From Aphelocoma coerulescens (Eukaryota > Chordata > Aves > Passeriformes > Corvidae): DNA of 64,000 nt. Of the stretch, positions 21,504-33,208 are shown in pieces; the stretch's first letter is position 1, and each line of letters begins with the position of its first letter. The notes under the pieces are model-generated. The model had not been told where the DNA came from and made no database searches. It saw nothing but the letters and a program-made list of their open reading frames with translations. The DNA is taken from assembly GCF_041296385.1 (NCBI RefSeq), contig NW_027184079.1, forward strand, positions 124,001 to 188,000, read 5' to 3'. The translations under genes were made by a program, and so were the position numbers.

Positions 21504-23390
21504 ATGGGACAACAACCTAGTAAATTAAGTTCAAATTATAAAAGGGTGCCAGAGGATATACCCCGAGACAGTCCCCTCGGGGTCAAACTCGCAAACTGGG
21601 AAACTGATCCTTCTACAAAAGGAAAAGAGAAAGTAAAAATGATTCAATTCTGCATGAAAGAGTGGGTAAAAAAGGAAATCAGATCTGATCATGTGTACTG
21701 GCCAAAATACGGGTCTGATGAGGCATGGATTTGCCAGGCTCTAAATGTATTTGTAAATTCAAAAGAGCCATCTCACCCTGAGGAGAGAGAATATGCTTCT
21801 TGCTGGACAGGAATTACAAAACCTCTGGGAACCAAAGTCTTCAAAATATCAGAAACCGCAGAGGAAAAGCAAACAGAAGAGAAAAAAGGCTGAGACCCTT
21901 TAGAAGTATTGCCTCCGCCGCCAGCACCAGAAGCTGCCCTCCTCCCCCTGGCTCCGGGGCTTCCCCCGCCAGCCCCCCCTCCGCCCGCACCGGGGGCCTT
22001 TCCCCCGGCAGCCCTCCCGCCCCAATGGAGCTGGGGGGGAGCCCTGCCCCCGCCCATGCCGGGGATCCCACCCTTCCCATATATCTCGGGAATCCCAGCA
22101 CCCTCAATTGCATCAAGGGAAAGGTCACACGTCCCGGCTTCAGCCCCTACCTCTCCTGCCTTGAGAAACCCGGCTTTAGCCCCGGTGCCCGCCTCCTGTG
22201 CTCCGGAATATCTGGCTTCACTGCCATACCCCACCCCCACCCTCTGCACCACAGAATATTCAGCTTCAGCGCCAGACTTTGAATCTGCCCCTCCTCCCCA
22301 GGGGAGTTCGGTGCTTTCTTCCCAAATCAACCCTCTTCTTAACGAAGGAGCACCATACCAGAATACAGGAGGTGCCATTAAGGCTCCGAGGCAGCCCAAC
22401 AAGCCCTCCATTGCTAAACAAACAGAGGGAAGCCGAGAAATTCATTTCTTTCCGTTAAGAGAAGTACCTACGGGAGGAGGGGGAAGCGGCTTTGTGAGTG
22501 CTCCTCTAACCTCTACAGAGGTTAGGAATTTCAAAAAAGAAATTAAAGGATTATTAGAAGACCCCATAGGTACAGCTGAAATGTTGGACCAGTTCTTAGG
22601 TCCCAACATTTTCACTTGGGAAGAAATGCAATCAATAATGAAAATAATATTCTCCCAAGAAGAAAGAGAAATGATTAGAATTGCTGGAATAAAAATTTGG
22701 GGAAAAGAAAACCAACAAGGTCCACCCGGGGATCAGAAAATGCCCATTACACCTCCTAACTGGAACCAAAATGATGAAGCTGGGAGGGGACATATGAATG
22801 ATTATTGTAATTTGATAATCAAGGGAATAAAAGAGGGGGCACTCTGAGGACAAAATGTCAGAAAGGCCTTTGAGGGGCAGCAAGGGAAGGAAGAAACCCC
22901 GACTGAGTGGCTGGAGAGGCTCCGAAAGAATATGAAACAATATTCTGGGAGAGACCCGGAGTCCCTAGCAGGGCAAGCCCTGCTAAGAGTTAACTTTGTC
23001 ACTCATGCCTGGCCAGATATTAGAAAAAAATTGGAAAAAATAGAAGATTGGTATGAGAAACCATTACAAGACCTAGTAAGGGAAGCTCAAAAGATATATA
23101 TGTCCGGAGGGATGAAGAAAAAGCCAAAGTGGGAGCAAAGATCATGATAGCCACTATGCGAGAGAGTACCTTCCAAAAAAAATCTAAAGCCCTCAGGTAA
23201 CACTCCTAAACATTCCAGATTCAGAAATGGTGGAAAAGAGAAAAATAAAACCTCAGCACAATCAAGATTCCAAGAACAACCCAGGGATGCCTGTTTCTAT
23301 TGCAAGGAAGAAGGGCATTATCAAAGAGAATGCCCCCACCTGAGGAGGGATCTGAAAAGATTTCAAGAGACACGCACAGAAGAAAAATAG
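21504..23390 (+). pseudogene. gag: ERV1 gag (matrix, proline-rich, capsid, nucleocapsid), broken
   Basis: Encodes the structural polyprotein. The start at 21,504 gives MGQQ, an N-terminal myristoylation context. Domains in order are a matrix of ~125 residues, a long proline-rich linker (about 21,909-22,300), a capsid from about 22,450 with the major homology region (the WLERL...DPES segment, about 22,905-22,965), and a nucleocapsid with one CX2CX4HX4C zinc knuckle (23,292-23,333). Breaks are TGA at 21,891-21,893, TGA at 22,845-22,847, and a pair of opposing frameshifts (out near 23,100, back near 23,175). The frame ends at the UAG 23,388-23,390. The first TGA is also present in the second copy (63,912-63,914). 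The proline-rich linker is longer than in well-known gammaretroviruses. Confidence 0.93.
23388..23390 (+). other. gag-pol junction UAG (readthrough type)
   Basis: A single TAG separates gag and pol in the same reading frame, followed by ggaaat. In gammaretroviruses the Gag-Pol fusion is made by reading through this amber codon. A downstream pseudoknot is expected but cannot be confirmed by eye. Confidence 0.85.
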
Positions 23391-26300
23391 GGAAATCATG
23401 GGCTCTATTTTTGGGGGGATAAATACCATCTGGAGCCTTTGATAACTTTAAAAGTAGGCCCCGAAGAGGAAGTATTGGAATTTATAGTTGACACTGGGGC
23501 AGAAAAGACTTGTGTGATGAATATTCCAAAAGGGAGTAATGATATGGTAAAAGTAACAGGAGCAAAGGGGGAAGGATTTAAGGTCTCTGTCGTTAAAGAT
23601 GTGGTTATTGAAGGGGAAACAAAAATAGGGATAGGGGATGCTTTGTTAGCTCCTGAGGCTGGCAGCAATTTATTGGGAAGGGATTTACAAATCCAACTGG
23701 GGACTGGAGTCATACCAGAAGAAGGGAAAATGACGGCCAAAGTGTTTAAACTTAGCCAAGAAGATGAAAGCAAAATTAACAGAGAGGTTTGGGCTAGGGA
23801 AGGGAATAGGGGTGGACTAGATCTTGACCCCATAAGGGTCACAATTGAAAAAGAAGAAGGTCCCATTTGTGTACATCAGTACCCTATATCTTTAGAAGGG
23901 AGAAAAGGCTTAAAACCAGTGATAGAAGAATTAATAAAGGATGGGACACTAGAACCTTGTAAATCCCCTCATAATAGCCCTATTCTCCCAGTAAAGAAAT
24001 CTGATGGAAATTATAAATTAGTGCAAGATTTAAGAGAAGTAAACAAAAGAACACGGGCCTGCTACCCTATGGTTCCTAATCCCTGCACTCTTTTAAGCAA
24101 AATTCCACCTCAACATCAGTGGTTTAGTGTGGTAGATCTTAAAAATGCCTTTTGGGCCTGCCCACTGGCAGAGGAAAGCCAAAATATTTTTGCCTTTGAA
24201 TGGGAAGATCCAAACACAGGGAAAAAGAACCAGTTGAGGTGGACTAAACTGCCACAGGGCTATTGTGAGGCCCCAAATTTATTTGGGCAAGCCTTGGGAG
24301 AAATACTACAAACCTTCCCCACTCCCCCAGGAATACAATTTATCCAATATGGAGATGACCTTCTAATATCAGGAGAAGATGAAATGAAAGTTAAAGGAGC
24401 TACCATAAAGCTTCTAAATTTTCTTGGGAAAAAGGGACTAAAGGCATCAAAAAGGAAATTACAGTTTGTGGAATCAGAAGTAAAATATCTCGGCCACCTG
24501 ATAAGCAAAGGTAGCTGACAACTAAGTCCTGAAACAATTACAGGGATTTTATCCCTCCCTCCTCCCTCTTCAAAAAAGGAGGTTAGGAGACTGCTGGGGC
24601 TACTGGGATATTGCAGATTATGGATTGAAAGATATACACAAGCAGTAAAATTTTTATATGAAAAATTAACAGGGGGAGACAATATACAATGGACCAAAGA
24701 TGATGATGATAATAAATTAGAAAAACTGAAGTTGAAACTAGCCTCGGTACCAGCCCTAAGCTTACCCTCACTAGAAAAACCCTTTCATTTATATGTGAAT
24801 GCAGAAAATGGAGTAGCTCATGGTGTATTAGTCCAGGAATGGGGAGGGGTGAGAAGACCAATAGCTTATTTAGCTAAACTATTGGACCCAGTAAGCCGTG
24901 GCTGGCCAGTATGCATTCAAGCCATAGCAGCTACCGCTATTTTGGTGGAGGAGAGCCGTAAGCTCACCTTTGGAAGTAAACTGATTGTATACACACCCCA
25001 TGCGGTCCGAAATGTGCTAAATCAAAAAGCTGAAAAATGGTTAACAGACTCCAGGCTATTAAAATATGAAGCAATTCTGATTGACAGTAATGATCTAACT
25101 ATAGAAGCAAGCAAAAGCCTCAATCCGGCCCAATTCCTGTATGGAGAACCAAAAGATGACCTGGCACATGATTGCTTAGAAATTACTCAATACCAAACAA
25201 AAGTTCGAGAAGATCTAGCTGAACAAGCCCTCTTAGAAGAGGAAAGAATATATGTGGATGGTTCATCCAGATGCTTGCAAGGAAAAAGAATGTCAAGATA
25301 TGCCTTAGTCGATGGGATAAATATGCAGGCCATCGAAAAAGGAAAACTACCTTCAAATTGGTCGGCGCAGTCTTGTGAATTATACGCTCTAAAGAGAGCA
25401 CTGGAGCATTTAGCACACAAAAAGGGGACCGTCTATACTGATTCAAAGTACATACCTTTGGAAAGATCTGGGAAGAAAGGGGTTTACTAAATTCAAAGGG
25501 GAAAGAACTGATACATGAAGGCCTGATTTCAGAAGTGTTGGAAGCATTAAAATTGCCTGAAGAAATAGCCGTAGTGCATATCAAAGGACACCAAGAAGGG
25601 ATGACCCCAGAAATAAGAGGGAATAACCTAGCAGACCAAGAAGCCAAAGATGCAGCAGAAAATGGGACTGAACCAATTCTGTTAATCCTGACCCCAGAAA
25701 GGGGAGAATTGGAAATCCCCAAATTTAGTAAAGAAGAAGAAAAAGAATTATTTAAGATAGGGGGAGAACAAGATCAATCTGGAAAACGGAAACTTCCTGA
25801 TGGGAGACAGTTACTTAATAAGCCACTCACTAAGAGAATATTAGAAGATATGCATCAAAAAACTCATTGGGGTACTCAAGCTAGCTTGTGTGATCATTTT
25901 CTAAAAAATTATGGGTGTATTGGAATCTTTGGGGTAGCAAAACAAATAACTGGGAACTGTAGAACTTGCCAAAGAGTGACTAGGAAAATAATGAGAAAAA
26001 CAACATTAGGAGGCCGTGAGTTAGCTCTGCGACCATTCCAAAGTATCCAAGTAGATTTCACTAAACTTCCTCAAATACAGAGATGGAAGTTCCTATTAGT
26101 AATAGCAGACCACCTAACTTGTTGGGTAGAAGCAGTTCCTGCTACTAGAGCTACAGCTAACATAGTATGCAAAACCCTTCTGGAACAAATTATTCCCAGA
26201 TATGGAATGGTTAATAAAATAAACTCAGATAGAAGAACACATTTTACATCCAAAGTCTTACAACAAATAACTCAAGCCTTGGGAATAAAATGGGAATTAC

Positions 26301-26899
26301 ATACCCCCTGGCACCCACAAAGTTCAGGCCAAGTAGAAAGAGTGAACCAGACTTTGAAAAAAACTTTAACAAAATTAATGATTGAAACTCAAATGTCATG
26401 GGTAAAATGCTTACCTTTGGCTCTGTTGAGAGGCCGAACACAGCCCAGGTCAGACCTGGGAGTGTCTCCTTATGAGATGATGTTCGGATTACCCTTCCTT
26501 ACTGCTCAACATGAAACAGCCACTTATGAAGTAGGAGAAGTAAGTGTCAAAAAATATGTCACCGCAATTGCCAGAACACTTGAAAATTTGCGGCTGAAAG
26601 GAATGATCCCTCAAACCACAGCTTTGGAGTTCAAAATTCATAATATCCATTCAGGGGAATGGGTACTAGTAAAAACATGGAAAGAACAATCTTTGACTCC
26701 ACAATGGGAGGGTCCTTTTCAGGTACTGCTGATGACTGAGGCCGCAATCCAGACCAAGGAACGAGGGTAGATCCATGCCAGCAGAATCAAAGGACCTGTA
26801 AAAGAACCTGAAGAGTGGACTGTAATATCCAAACCAGGTGATACCAAATTGATTCTTAAACGGAGACCAGGTGGCAATGAGCTAGAACAATCTAAATAA
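23391..26899 (+). pseudogene. pol: ERV1 pol (protease, RT, RNase H, integrase), broken
   Basis: Encodes the viral enzymes. Protease: DTGA active site at 23,490-23,501. RT: LVQDLREVN and VVDLKNAF motifs, then YGDD at 24,348-24,359 (MLV has YVDD). RNase H: YVDGSS near 25,252, CELYAL near 25,376 and YTDSKY near 25,435. Integrase: zinc-domain H...H...CxxC (about 25,850-25,970), then catalytic codons D 26,054, D 26,228 and E 26,336 with DD35E spacing. The Gly after the second Asp-Arg is replaced by Arg (SDRRTHF). Breaks are TGA at 24,516-24,518 at the end of the RT fingers/palm, a small deletion with frameshift in RNase H near 25,450 (frame 3 moves to frame 2), and TAG at 26,768-26,770 in the integrase C-terminal domain. 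The reading frame ends at TAA 26,897-26,899. Confidence 0.94.
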
Positions 26900-27476
26900 T
26901 CCAAGGGATATGCAAAGAATCACACCTAACTGAGAAGTAAAAGCCAAATTTATATCAGTGGCCCCTGGACAAATTCTGGGACATCGTGGAGAAGAATATT
27001 CTCACTTCAAACAGGAAGGGTTGGGACTGGATCAAACAGGGAACTCTCATGTCCTGATTCTAGCCTGTGATTTGTATTAAGAAGGGGGAGAATCACAACT
27101 TCCATCAGTGCCACATCATATACCCTGTTTGAATCATTCTAACACGGGGCATGCCAACCACGTCAAATATAAGTAATTAATCTAGAGGGAAATTGGCATT
27201 TCACACCGTCGACACCCTAGTTGTAAAGGGTGTCAAGCACAAAATCAACCCCCTATCCAGACAAAATCATAAGCAACAAAAGCAATAACTTTGCTCTGCA
27301 GATGGGAATTACTAGTGCCTGTTGAATGGGAAACACCTAAGATACGATAAGATACTACAGTTAAAAAGGTGCCAAAAGAAATTTGCCTAAAAGCTACAAA
27401 GGAAGTGACAAGGAAATAGAGGGCAAGACCGGGTCGGCCACTGTACTCGCCACCGAGAAGATCCAATACACCTGCT
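26900..27476 (+). other. ERV1 pol-env interval, no gene recognised
   Basis: In most gammaretroviruses env overlaps the end of pol. Here 577 bases separate them, with only short broken frames and a 97-codon frame (27,383-27,676) that overlaps the env start and has no known motif. It could hold the env splice acceptor or a decayed extra segment. Confidence 0.5.
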
Positions 27477-29355
27477 ATGGGTTGCAACCTCATAGGCAAG
27501 GGAGGTGGGAGTATAAGCCATGCCGGACCTCTGTTATTCCTTCTTTTGTCACTTCTCCTGGTCCCTTTTGGGACACCGGCAAGACCATGTTACAAATGCT
27601 ATCGAAAGCTCTACATGGAAAGACACCGGGGCTTCTTTCTTATTACTCATACCCATACCAACAGTCACTGTTATGACTCATCCAAATTAGGTATTTGCAT
27701 GCATAAAGGAGAAAAATATTGGATTACAGAAAATTTAGGAACAAGTGGAAACAGACTAAGAAGCAATTGTCCAAAAGGAGAAAAATAGATTTGCTCCACA
27801 GCTGCCACCAGGGGAACAGTCCAAGATTTGGTAAAAGAGCAAGTGGTAAGTAAAGATACAAAGCCAGCACAGCAACCTCGCCCTATATTCACCTCACCAC
27901 GCCAGGACCTGTATGCAAAGCTCAAACAACAAAGAGGAAAAAACCCCAAGGTTAGGAAAAAACCTGTTTGTGGAATTGGGGGAGAGGATAGGTAAAGAAC
28001 TTAACATAACCAACTGTTGGGTCTGTGGAGGAGCTTTAATGACAGAAGAATGGCCACGGAAAGGTAGCAGCGTAGGCCCGGTAGAACTCCTTAAATGGAA
28101 CCGGACAAATATAAGAGGGGGGAACCGACCTGAGGGGTGGATTTTAAGTTCAACAGTGATAGGGGAAGAATGCCTCTGGCGAACTGGGATAAACTTTCTT
28201 AATGAAGTAGGAAACACTCCCTGTAAAAGCTATAAAGTGAGTAACAAAACTTCAAGGTGGTGGGTCCCAGAAAAACCAACTTGGTATTGAGCCCAGAAAA
28301 AAGGAAAAGACTGTGTATATGATCATGAAGTTGGACTCTTTCAGTGTAATGACACGAGGAAAAATCCTTATTTTGGAATCCCAGAAATAGCCAAATTTGG
28401 GGAGAATATAAATCAACAAGAAGGTGATTATTGGAAAGCACCAGATGGCTTCTTTTGGATATGTGGGAAAAGGGCATCCCCAAGACTCCCTTCACATTGG
28501 AAAGGGAGTTGTACACTAAGAATCATTCAACCAGGGTTTTTCCTTTTCCCAGAACCAGTGGGAGATCAATTAGGTATACCTCTCTATGAAGACTTCAAAA
28601 GAAAGAAAAGAGATTTAATTGGAGGATTCCAAAAATGGAAAGATGAGGAATGGCCCCCTGAACGAATATTAGAAACAGATGGGCCAGCTACCTAAGCACA
28701 AGATGGAAGCTGGGGATATCAGACCCCAATTTACATGCTGAATCGTATCATCAGACTCCAAGCTCTTGTAGAAATCATAACCAATGAAACAGCTGGGGCT
28801 ATGGAATTAATAGTCAGCCAGCAACGCCAAACCAGAGCTGCAATACATCAAAATAGGCTGGCTTTAGACTATTTACTGGCCGAAGAAGGCGGTGTGTGCA
28901 GGAAGTTCAATACATCGGACTGTTGTTTAAAAATTGATGACAATGGGGATGCCGTTCTAGATATGGCCAACCAAATCAGAAAAATAGCCCATGTACCAGT
29001 CCAAAAATGGGAATCAATGATGTCTGCTAACTGGTGGGATGGCATATTGGGGAAAGAATGGTGGAAGAAGCTAGGTTTCTTCCTCTTATGTGCTACAGCT
29101 AGTCTAATATTTCTCCCTTGCTTGATCCCCCGCTTTATTCGGCTAATCACCAGCATAGTTCAAGGCATGCAAGTTGTGGCAATGCCTACTGACCCAAAGT
29201 TGGCTATGTCTGGAACAGCACAAAAAATTATGGTATTAAAAAGACAAAGTGATACAAAAGACCCTCTTGAAGAAGCCAAATTGATCTGTGAAAAGAACGA
29301 ACAGACATTAGAAGCCAAGCAAAAAGAATTATTGCTCAAGCCAAATGATTTATAA
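27477..29355 (+). pseudogene. env: ERV1 env (SU and TM), broken; TM frame open for 206 codons
   Basis: Envelope glycoprotein. The ATG at 27,477 is followed by a hydrophobic signal-like stretch (LLFLLLSLLLV). SU carries CWVC (near 28,015-28,026), the site of the SU-TM disulfide in gamma-type Env. A furin-type RKKR lies at about 28,600-28,614. TM contains the heptad region, the conserved [12 protein letters not shown] segment and Cys 28,897 - X7 - CysCys (28,921-28,926), then a membrane anchor at about 29,071-29,140 and a long cytoplasmic tail. Breaks are TAG at 27,786-27,788, a frameshift near 27,940, TGA at 28,288-28,290, and TAA at 28,693-28,695 between the cleavage site and TM core. The last 206 codons (28,735-29,355) remain open but start inside TM without a signal peptide. 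X7 rather than X6 is also seen in ERV2, linking the two families. Confidence 0.92.
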
Positions 29356-29359
29356 AATA

Positions 29360-29372
29360 GAAAAGGGGGGAT
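29360..29372 (+). other. ERV1 polypurine tract
   Basis: Purine run gaaaaggggggat directly before the 3' LTR. It is the primer site for plus-strand DNA synthesis. Confidence 0.9.
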
Positions 29373-30030
29373 TGTTATAAACATATATTATATTAGCTTC
29401 TCGCAAAGTATAAAGTAGATATTATATAACGTTAGAAATGCTTTCTGCTGTGTGGATGTAGTTTTCTCTCTTTTTAGCAAGAATGTTAGCAAGTGTGAGC
29501 ACGTAAGATAACCTCCAAACGAACAGAGGATGAGGCCCGAAAAGCTGCTAATCAACACTTTGTCTAGGGAGCAAAAGGGCCCAAAGGCTACTCCGCCCGG
29601 AGAACGGGCGGCCAGGAGAGTCCGGGAGATTTTATCACCACTCTGCCCGGAGAGACGAAGAGGCCCAAAGCTGCAATCAGCCCTGACTGTCTGGAGAATT
29701 AAGAAATCCACCCTACCATCGACTCTTGCCTAGCGGGCCCAACCCCAAGAATCAAGAGAAATAAAACCACAAGGCAGAAGACTAGGCACGCTCTAAAAAG
29801 GCGGAACCAAGGAGTGGCCATGCAGAACAGCTCCAGGAAAAGTTTTAATATGAATAAAGAACAGACAGTAAAAACGGTATAAAAAGGACTGACCTCTGGC
29901 ATCAGGTGTGCTCTTGGCAGAGCGCCAAGGCAACTGGCTGTTACCCCGTTGCTTTATTTGATGTGTCTCTTATTGTCTTTATATTAAACCCCTTTAAATT
30001 CTCACAGGAGAGTGAACTTCGTTTTTCACA
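29373..30030 (+). repeat. ERV1 3' LTR
   Basis: 658 bp, TG...CA. TATA-type box tataaaaagg at 29,878-29,887 and attaaa at 29,983-29,988. It differs from the 5' LTR at about 23 sites by eye. Confidence 0.96.
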
Positions 30031-30034
30031 GAGA
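30031..30034 (+). other. ERV1 target-site duplication, right (gaga)
   Basis: Right partner of gagg at 19,931-19,934, with one mismatch. The following gaagttg continues the empty-site sequence of arm A (minus strand from 12,943). Confidence 0.8.
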
Positions 30035-30052
30035 GAAGTTGTTCCCCCTGAC

Positions 30053-30993
30053 AGCTAAGCTCCAACTACGGTGTCGCTTATGTCCTTCCCAGGACGGGCG
30101 GGAAAACGCCTCGGCGCAGCGCAGCGCTGGCCGGGAGCGGCCGGCACGGCACCGAGCGCGCTCCCCACTCCCTCCCGCCCGCGCCGCTGCGGAGACCCCG
30201 GGTTCGCCGGAATCGGCCACATGCTGCACGGAGGGCAGCGCGGCAAAGGCGGCCTCCCCTCGTCGCCCGGGGAAGGCCGGCCTCGGATCCCCGCTCTCTC
30301 CACCGGCACGGGCAGTGCCAGCAGCCTCTCGCTGTGGTCGCCGCTGGCCGAAAGCCTCGCCGCGCACCGCCCGGCCGGCCCCGCCGCTCCGCGGGGTCAC
30401 ACGGCACCTGCCGTGGGCGGCCGCCGAGCGACAGGAAGCAGAAGCGCTCACCGCCGCGCCGCTCGCCGCCCCGCCCGGGCGCTCCTCTCCTCGCGCTACC
30501 ACGATGGCGCCGGCCCGCCCCGCCTTCCCCGTCGCCTGCGGCGCAACGCGGCTGCTCCGAGCCACGCAGCACGCGTGCGGCCGGGCCCTGCCGAGCTGCC
30601 GGCGGAGCCGGGGCACAGCCCGGGCGGGAGAGCTTCCGGCGAGGCTGGGCGGGCGGCGAGCGCGGCCGAGCGTGAGCGCGCCAGGCGGGCGGCGGGCGGC
30701 GGCGCGATGGAGAGCTAGATGGAGGCGGCAGCACCGCGCGGCATAAAATAGCTGATCGTCCGGCAGCCGCCCGCTCCGCAGCCCCTCGGCTGCTGTCGAG
30801 AAGGGCCCCAGCCCTGGCCGCGCCGGTGGCGAGGCGGCTCCGCAGCCCGCGGGCAGCCCTGGCGGGGCAGGGGAGCACTGCGGGCAGCCCCGGGGCCGCG
30901 CAGCCGTCTGCAACGCGCGGTGGGAGCCGCTGGGAACTATTTTACACGTTCCGGGGGGCTGGAGAGGAGCACGGAGACCACGCGGCAGGTCGC
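30053..30993 (-). promoter_or_regulatory. CpG island (copy B, inverted)
   Basis: Reverse complement of 11,985-12,925. It lies about 20 bp beyond the ERV1 3' LTR, so any transcript initiated in that LTR would run straight into this island. It matches copy C, not A, at the 1-base length difference. Confidence 0.75.
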
Positions 30994-31527
30994 TGCCGTT
31001 AGGGAAAATTAATCCACGATGCCTGAGGTTTATATCCGAAAAGGAGACAGAGGAGTCCTGCAACATTCTTCGACTACAGGGAGAGTCCATGGGGCTTTTC
31101 CCATGGCGTCTGTCAAACGGTTGCGGGATGCAGCCCCCTTTTGATGCCAAGTTCCCGGCCACAGCACCCTCTTCCTTTTCCCCACTGGCTGAGGTATTCG
31201 GGAGATACAGACTTCCGGAACTGCCTACTCTATGCGCCCCCCTCTAATATGCACCCCCCTCTTGGCATCGAGAAGAAAGAAAAGAACCCCATTCCTAATG
31301 CTCTTAAGTCTTTGTTGCCTTGCTCTAGGTTCAGGAATTTAACACGGCCTTGATTAATCAACAGTCTCTGATGATTAGTAACAGTTCTAGAGAACTCCTA
31401 GTTTCTTCTGTTACTTCACTAGCCATAACTTCCTAGCCTTGTCTACAGGCCGATTCACACGGTCTCTTTGTAAAGACTCATCCATCTCATTCCTTTTAAT
31501 CCCTCCTCTTTTTATTTGCTCTGTATT

Positions 31528-33208
31528 TGTCTTTACAAACCTTAATTACCATGGATTTAATTTTTTCTTCTGGAGTCTTCTTGGGTTTTGCTATTATTTG
31601 CAGTGACATCCTTTTCTGTCCTTTTGTAGTCATTTCTGGATCAGGTAGGCATGGCTGCTAGCGGCATCCCCTTGAGCACCTGCTGAAAGAGCTGCAGCCA
31701 GCATGGTGTCACACATGGTAAAAAGATGAGAATTGCGATAGCATATAAGAGGAGAAATCGTATTCATTTAGCCCATAGCTGGCCAGTTAACTATGAAAAT
31801 ATGTCCCATTCCCATCCTTTCAACATTTGGACAGGTCCACGAGCTGACGTTATTTCCTTTGTTATTTGTTTGACCACTTTTCCGCTGTCATCTGCTTGCA
31901 AACAGCAGCTCGAGTCATTTAATTTCCCACAAACTCCTCCTTCTTCTGCCAACAGATAATCTAATACCATCCAATGTTGAAATACCGCTTTCCTCATTTA
32001 AGTGGGTTGCTCAGCAAAAAGGTCAAGCGCTGTGGCTGGCTGATTGGTAATTATTTCCGAGACAGCTTGTAACCTAATTATCTCCTTCAAATGATAAATG
32101 GGTTCCCAGGCATCTGGGATTAATTCCTTAGGTTTCCAAGGGGCTGGTCCATCGTGTTGGGTAACTTGTTCTGTTGGCCGTTCATCATTTCCCCGTTTTG
32201 GGGTGCTCCCTCCAGCCAGGGCTGCATCAGCTGACTGCTTTTCTCTAATTAAATCATCACAGATTTTGATTCCTAAGCGATTTCCCAGAACTTGTAGTAG
32301 CAAAAAGAACAACAGTCTACTAAATATACCATATCCCTGACCAGTTTGGAGGTAACCTGAGCTAAGCATGTTGGCCACAAATCCAATACTGTCCTTTCAA
32401 AGCCCGTGTTCCATTAGCAAAGGAACCTACCCATGGTCATCAATTGGTGGCTCAAAATACAGCAGGATTCCCGGGCCTAACGGTCCTCCAACAAGAGTTG
32501 CCCCACCATAAGGGTCCCAGCATTTGCATTTCCAAGCTCCCGCACAGGGTTCCCACCTACATTTACATCTGCAAGCTGCTTGGTTGGATTTGGAGCAGAA
32601 CTCACTAAAAGGCTTTGAGTTCCAATCCGGTGTGGCCATTCCCACTGATAATCACAAACAACATGTCTTCTACTTGTGGAATTTTTGTGGGGACTGCTCA
32701 AAAACAGGTGGTCAAAAAAACCCCTTGTCCCTCCCCATTGCTTTACAGGCTTCCAAATATTTTTGGTAAGTGTGATAAGAACGCCTTACGCAGCTACTGT
32801 TAGTGAGCCGAACAGGTATTTGATTGCATTTGCCTTGATATTTGGAACAATTGGAAGGAGGGCAATTGGGGGTCCAAACCCAGTTGTTCAAGCCCAGAGG
32901 GAAAGTCAATTGACAATTGCCTTTTCCTACATAGACACGCCCTATCCTATTAGGCAATAAGTGCCTGTTGGAGAAGAATGAAGTGGCCGTGAACTTCCTT
33001 CTTTGGCCCCAAATCCCATCCCACTGTGGGCCCTCACATTGACCCACCATTTAGGTTCAGCTGGGCTAGCCAACTGTGGCCACTCTTCAGATCCTCCTGG
33101 CCTTCCACAGAGCCAGCAATTGCTAAGGTTAAAAACTTTTGCTACTTCTTCTCCTAAGGCTGCAAATTGATTCTCCCACTCCTGGCCTAAACTCAGCTGA
33201 CCATATCA
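31528..33208 (-). pseudogene. env: ERV2 env remnant (copy B)
   Basis: Inverted copy of the env remnant at 9,770-11,450. TM fragments lie at 31,998-32,378 and 31,791-31,997. The latter is shortened by a stop relative to copies A and C (69 against 77 codons), so the remnants are still drifting separately. Confidence 0.83.

Larger units (their letters stand above)
19935..30030 (+). mobile_element. ERV1: structurally complete gammaretrovirus-type endogenous provirus
   Basis: A 10.1-kb provirus with 657- and 658-bp LTRs, primer binding site, gag, pol, env and polypurine tract in order. gag and pol share one frame and are separated by a single UAG, as in gammaretroviruses. Every gene has at least two in-frame stops or frameshifts, so no full protein can be made from it. 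The insertion interrupts arm B only. The same insertion starts again at 61,960 in the next period. Arms A and C carry the empty site. Confidence 0.96.

Noticed and set aside
28600..28926. Filovirus-like glycoprotein
   Set aside because: The TM core resembles filovirus GP2 in layout, but this fold is shared with gamma-type retroviral Env, and the locus is a complete provirus with gammaretroviral gag and pol.
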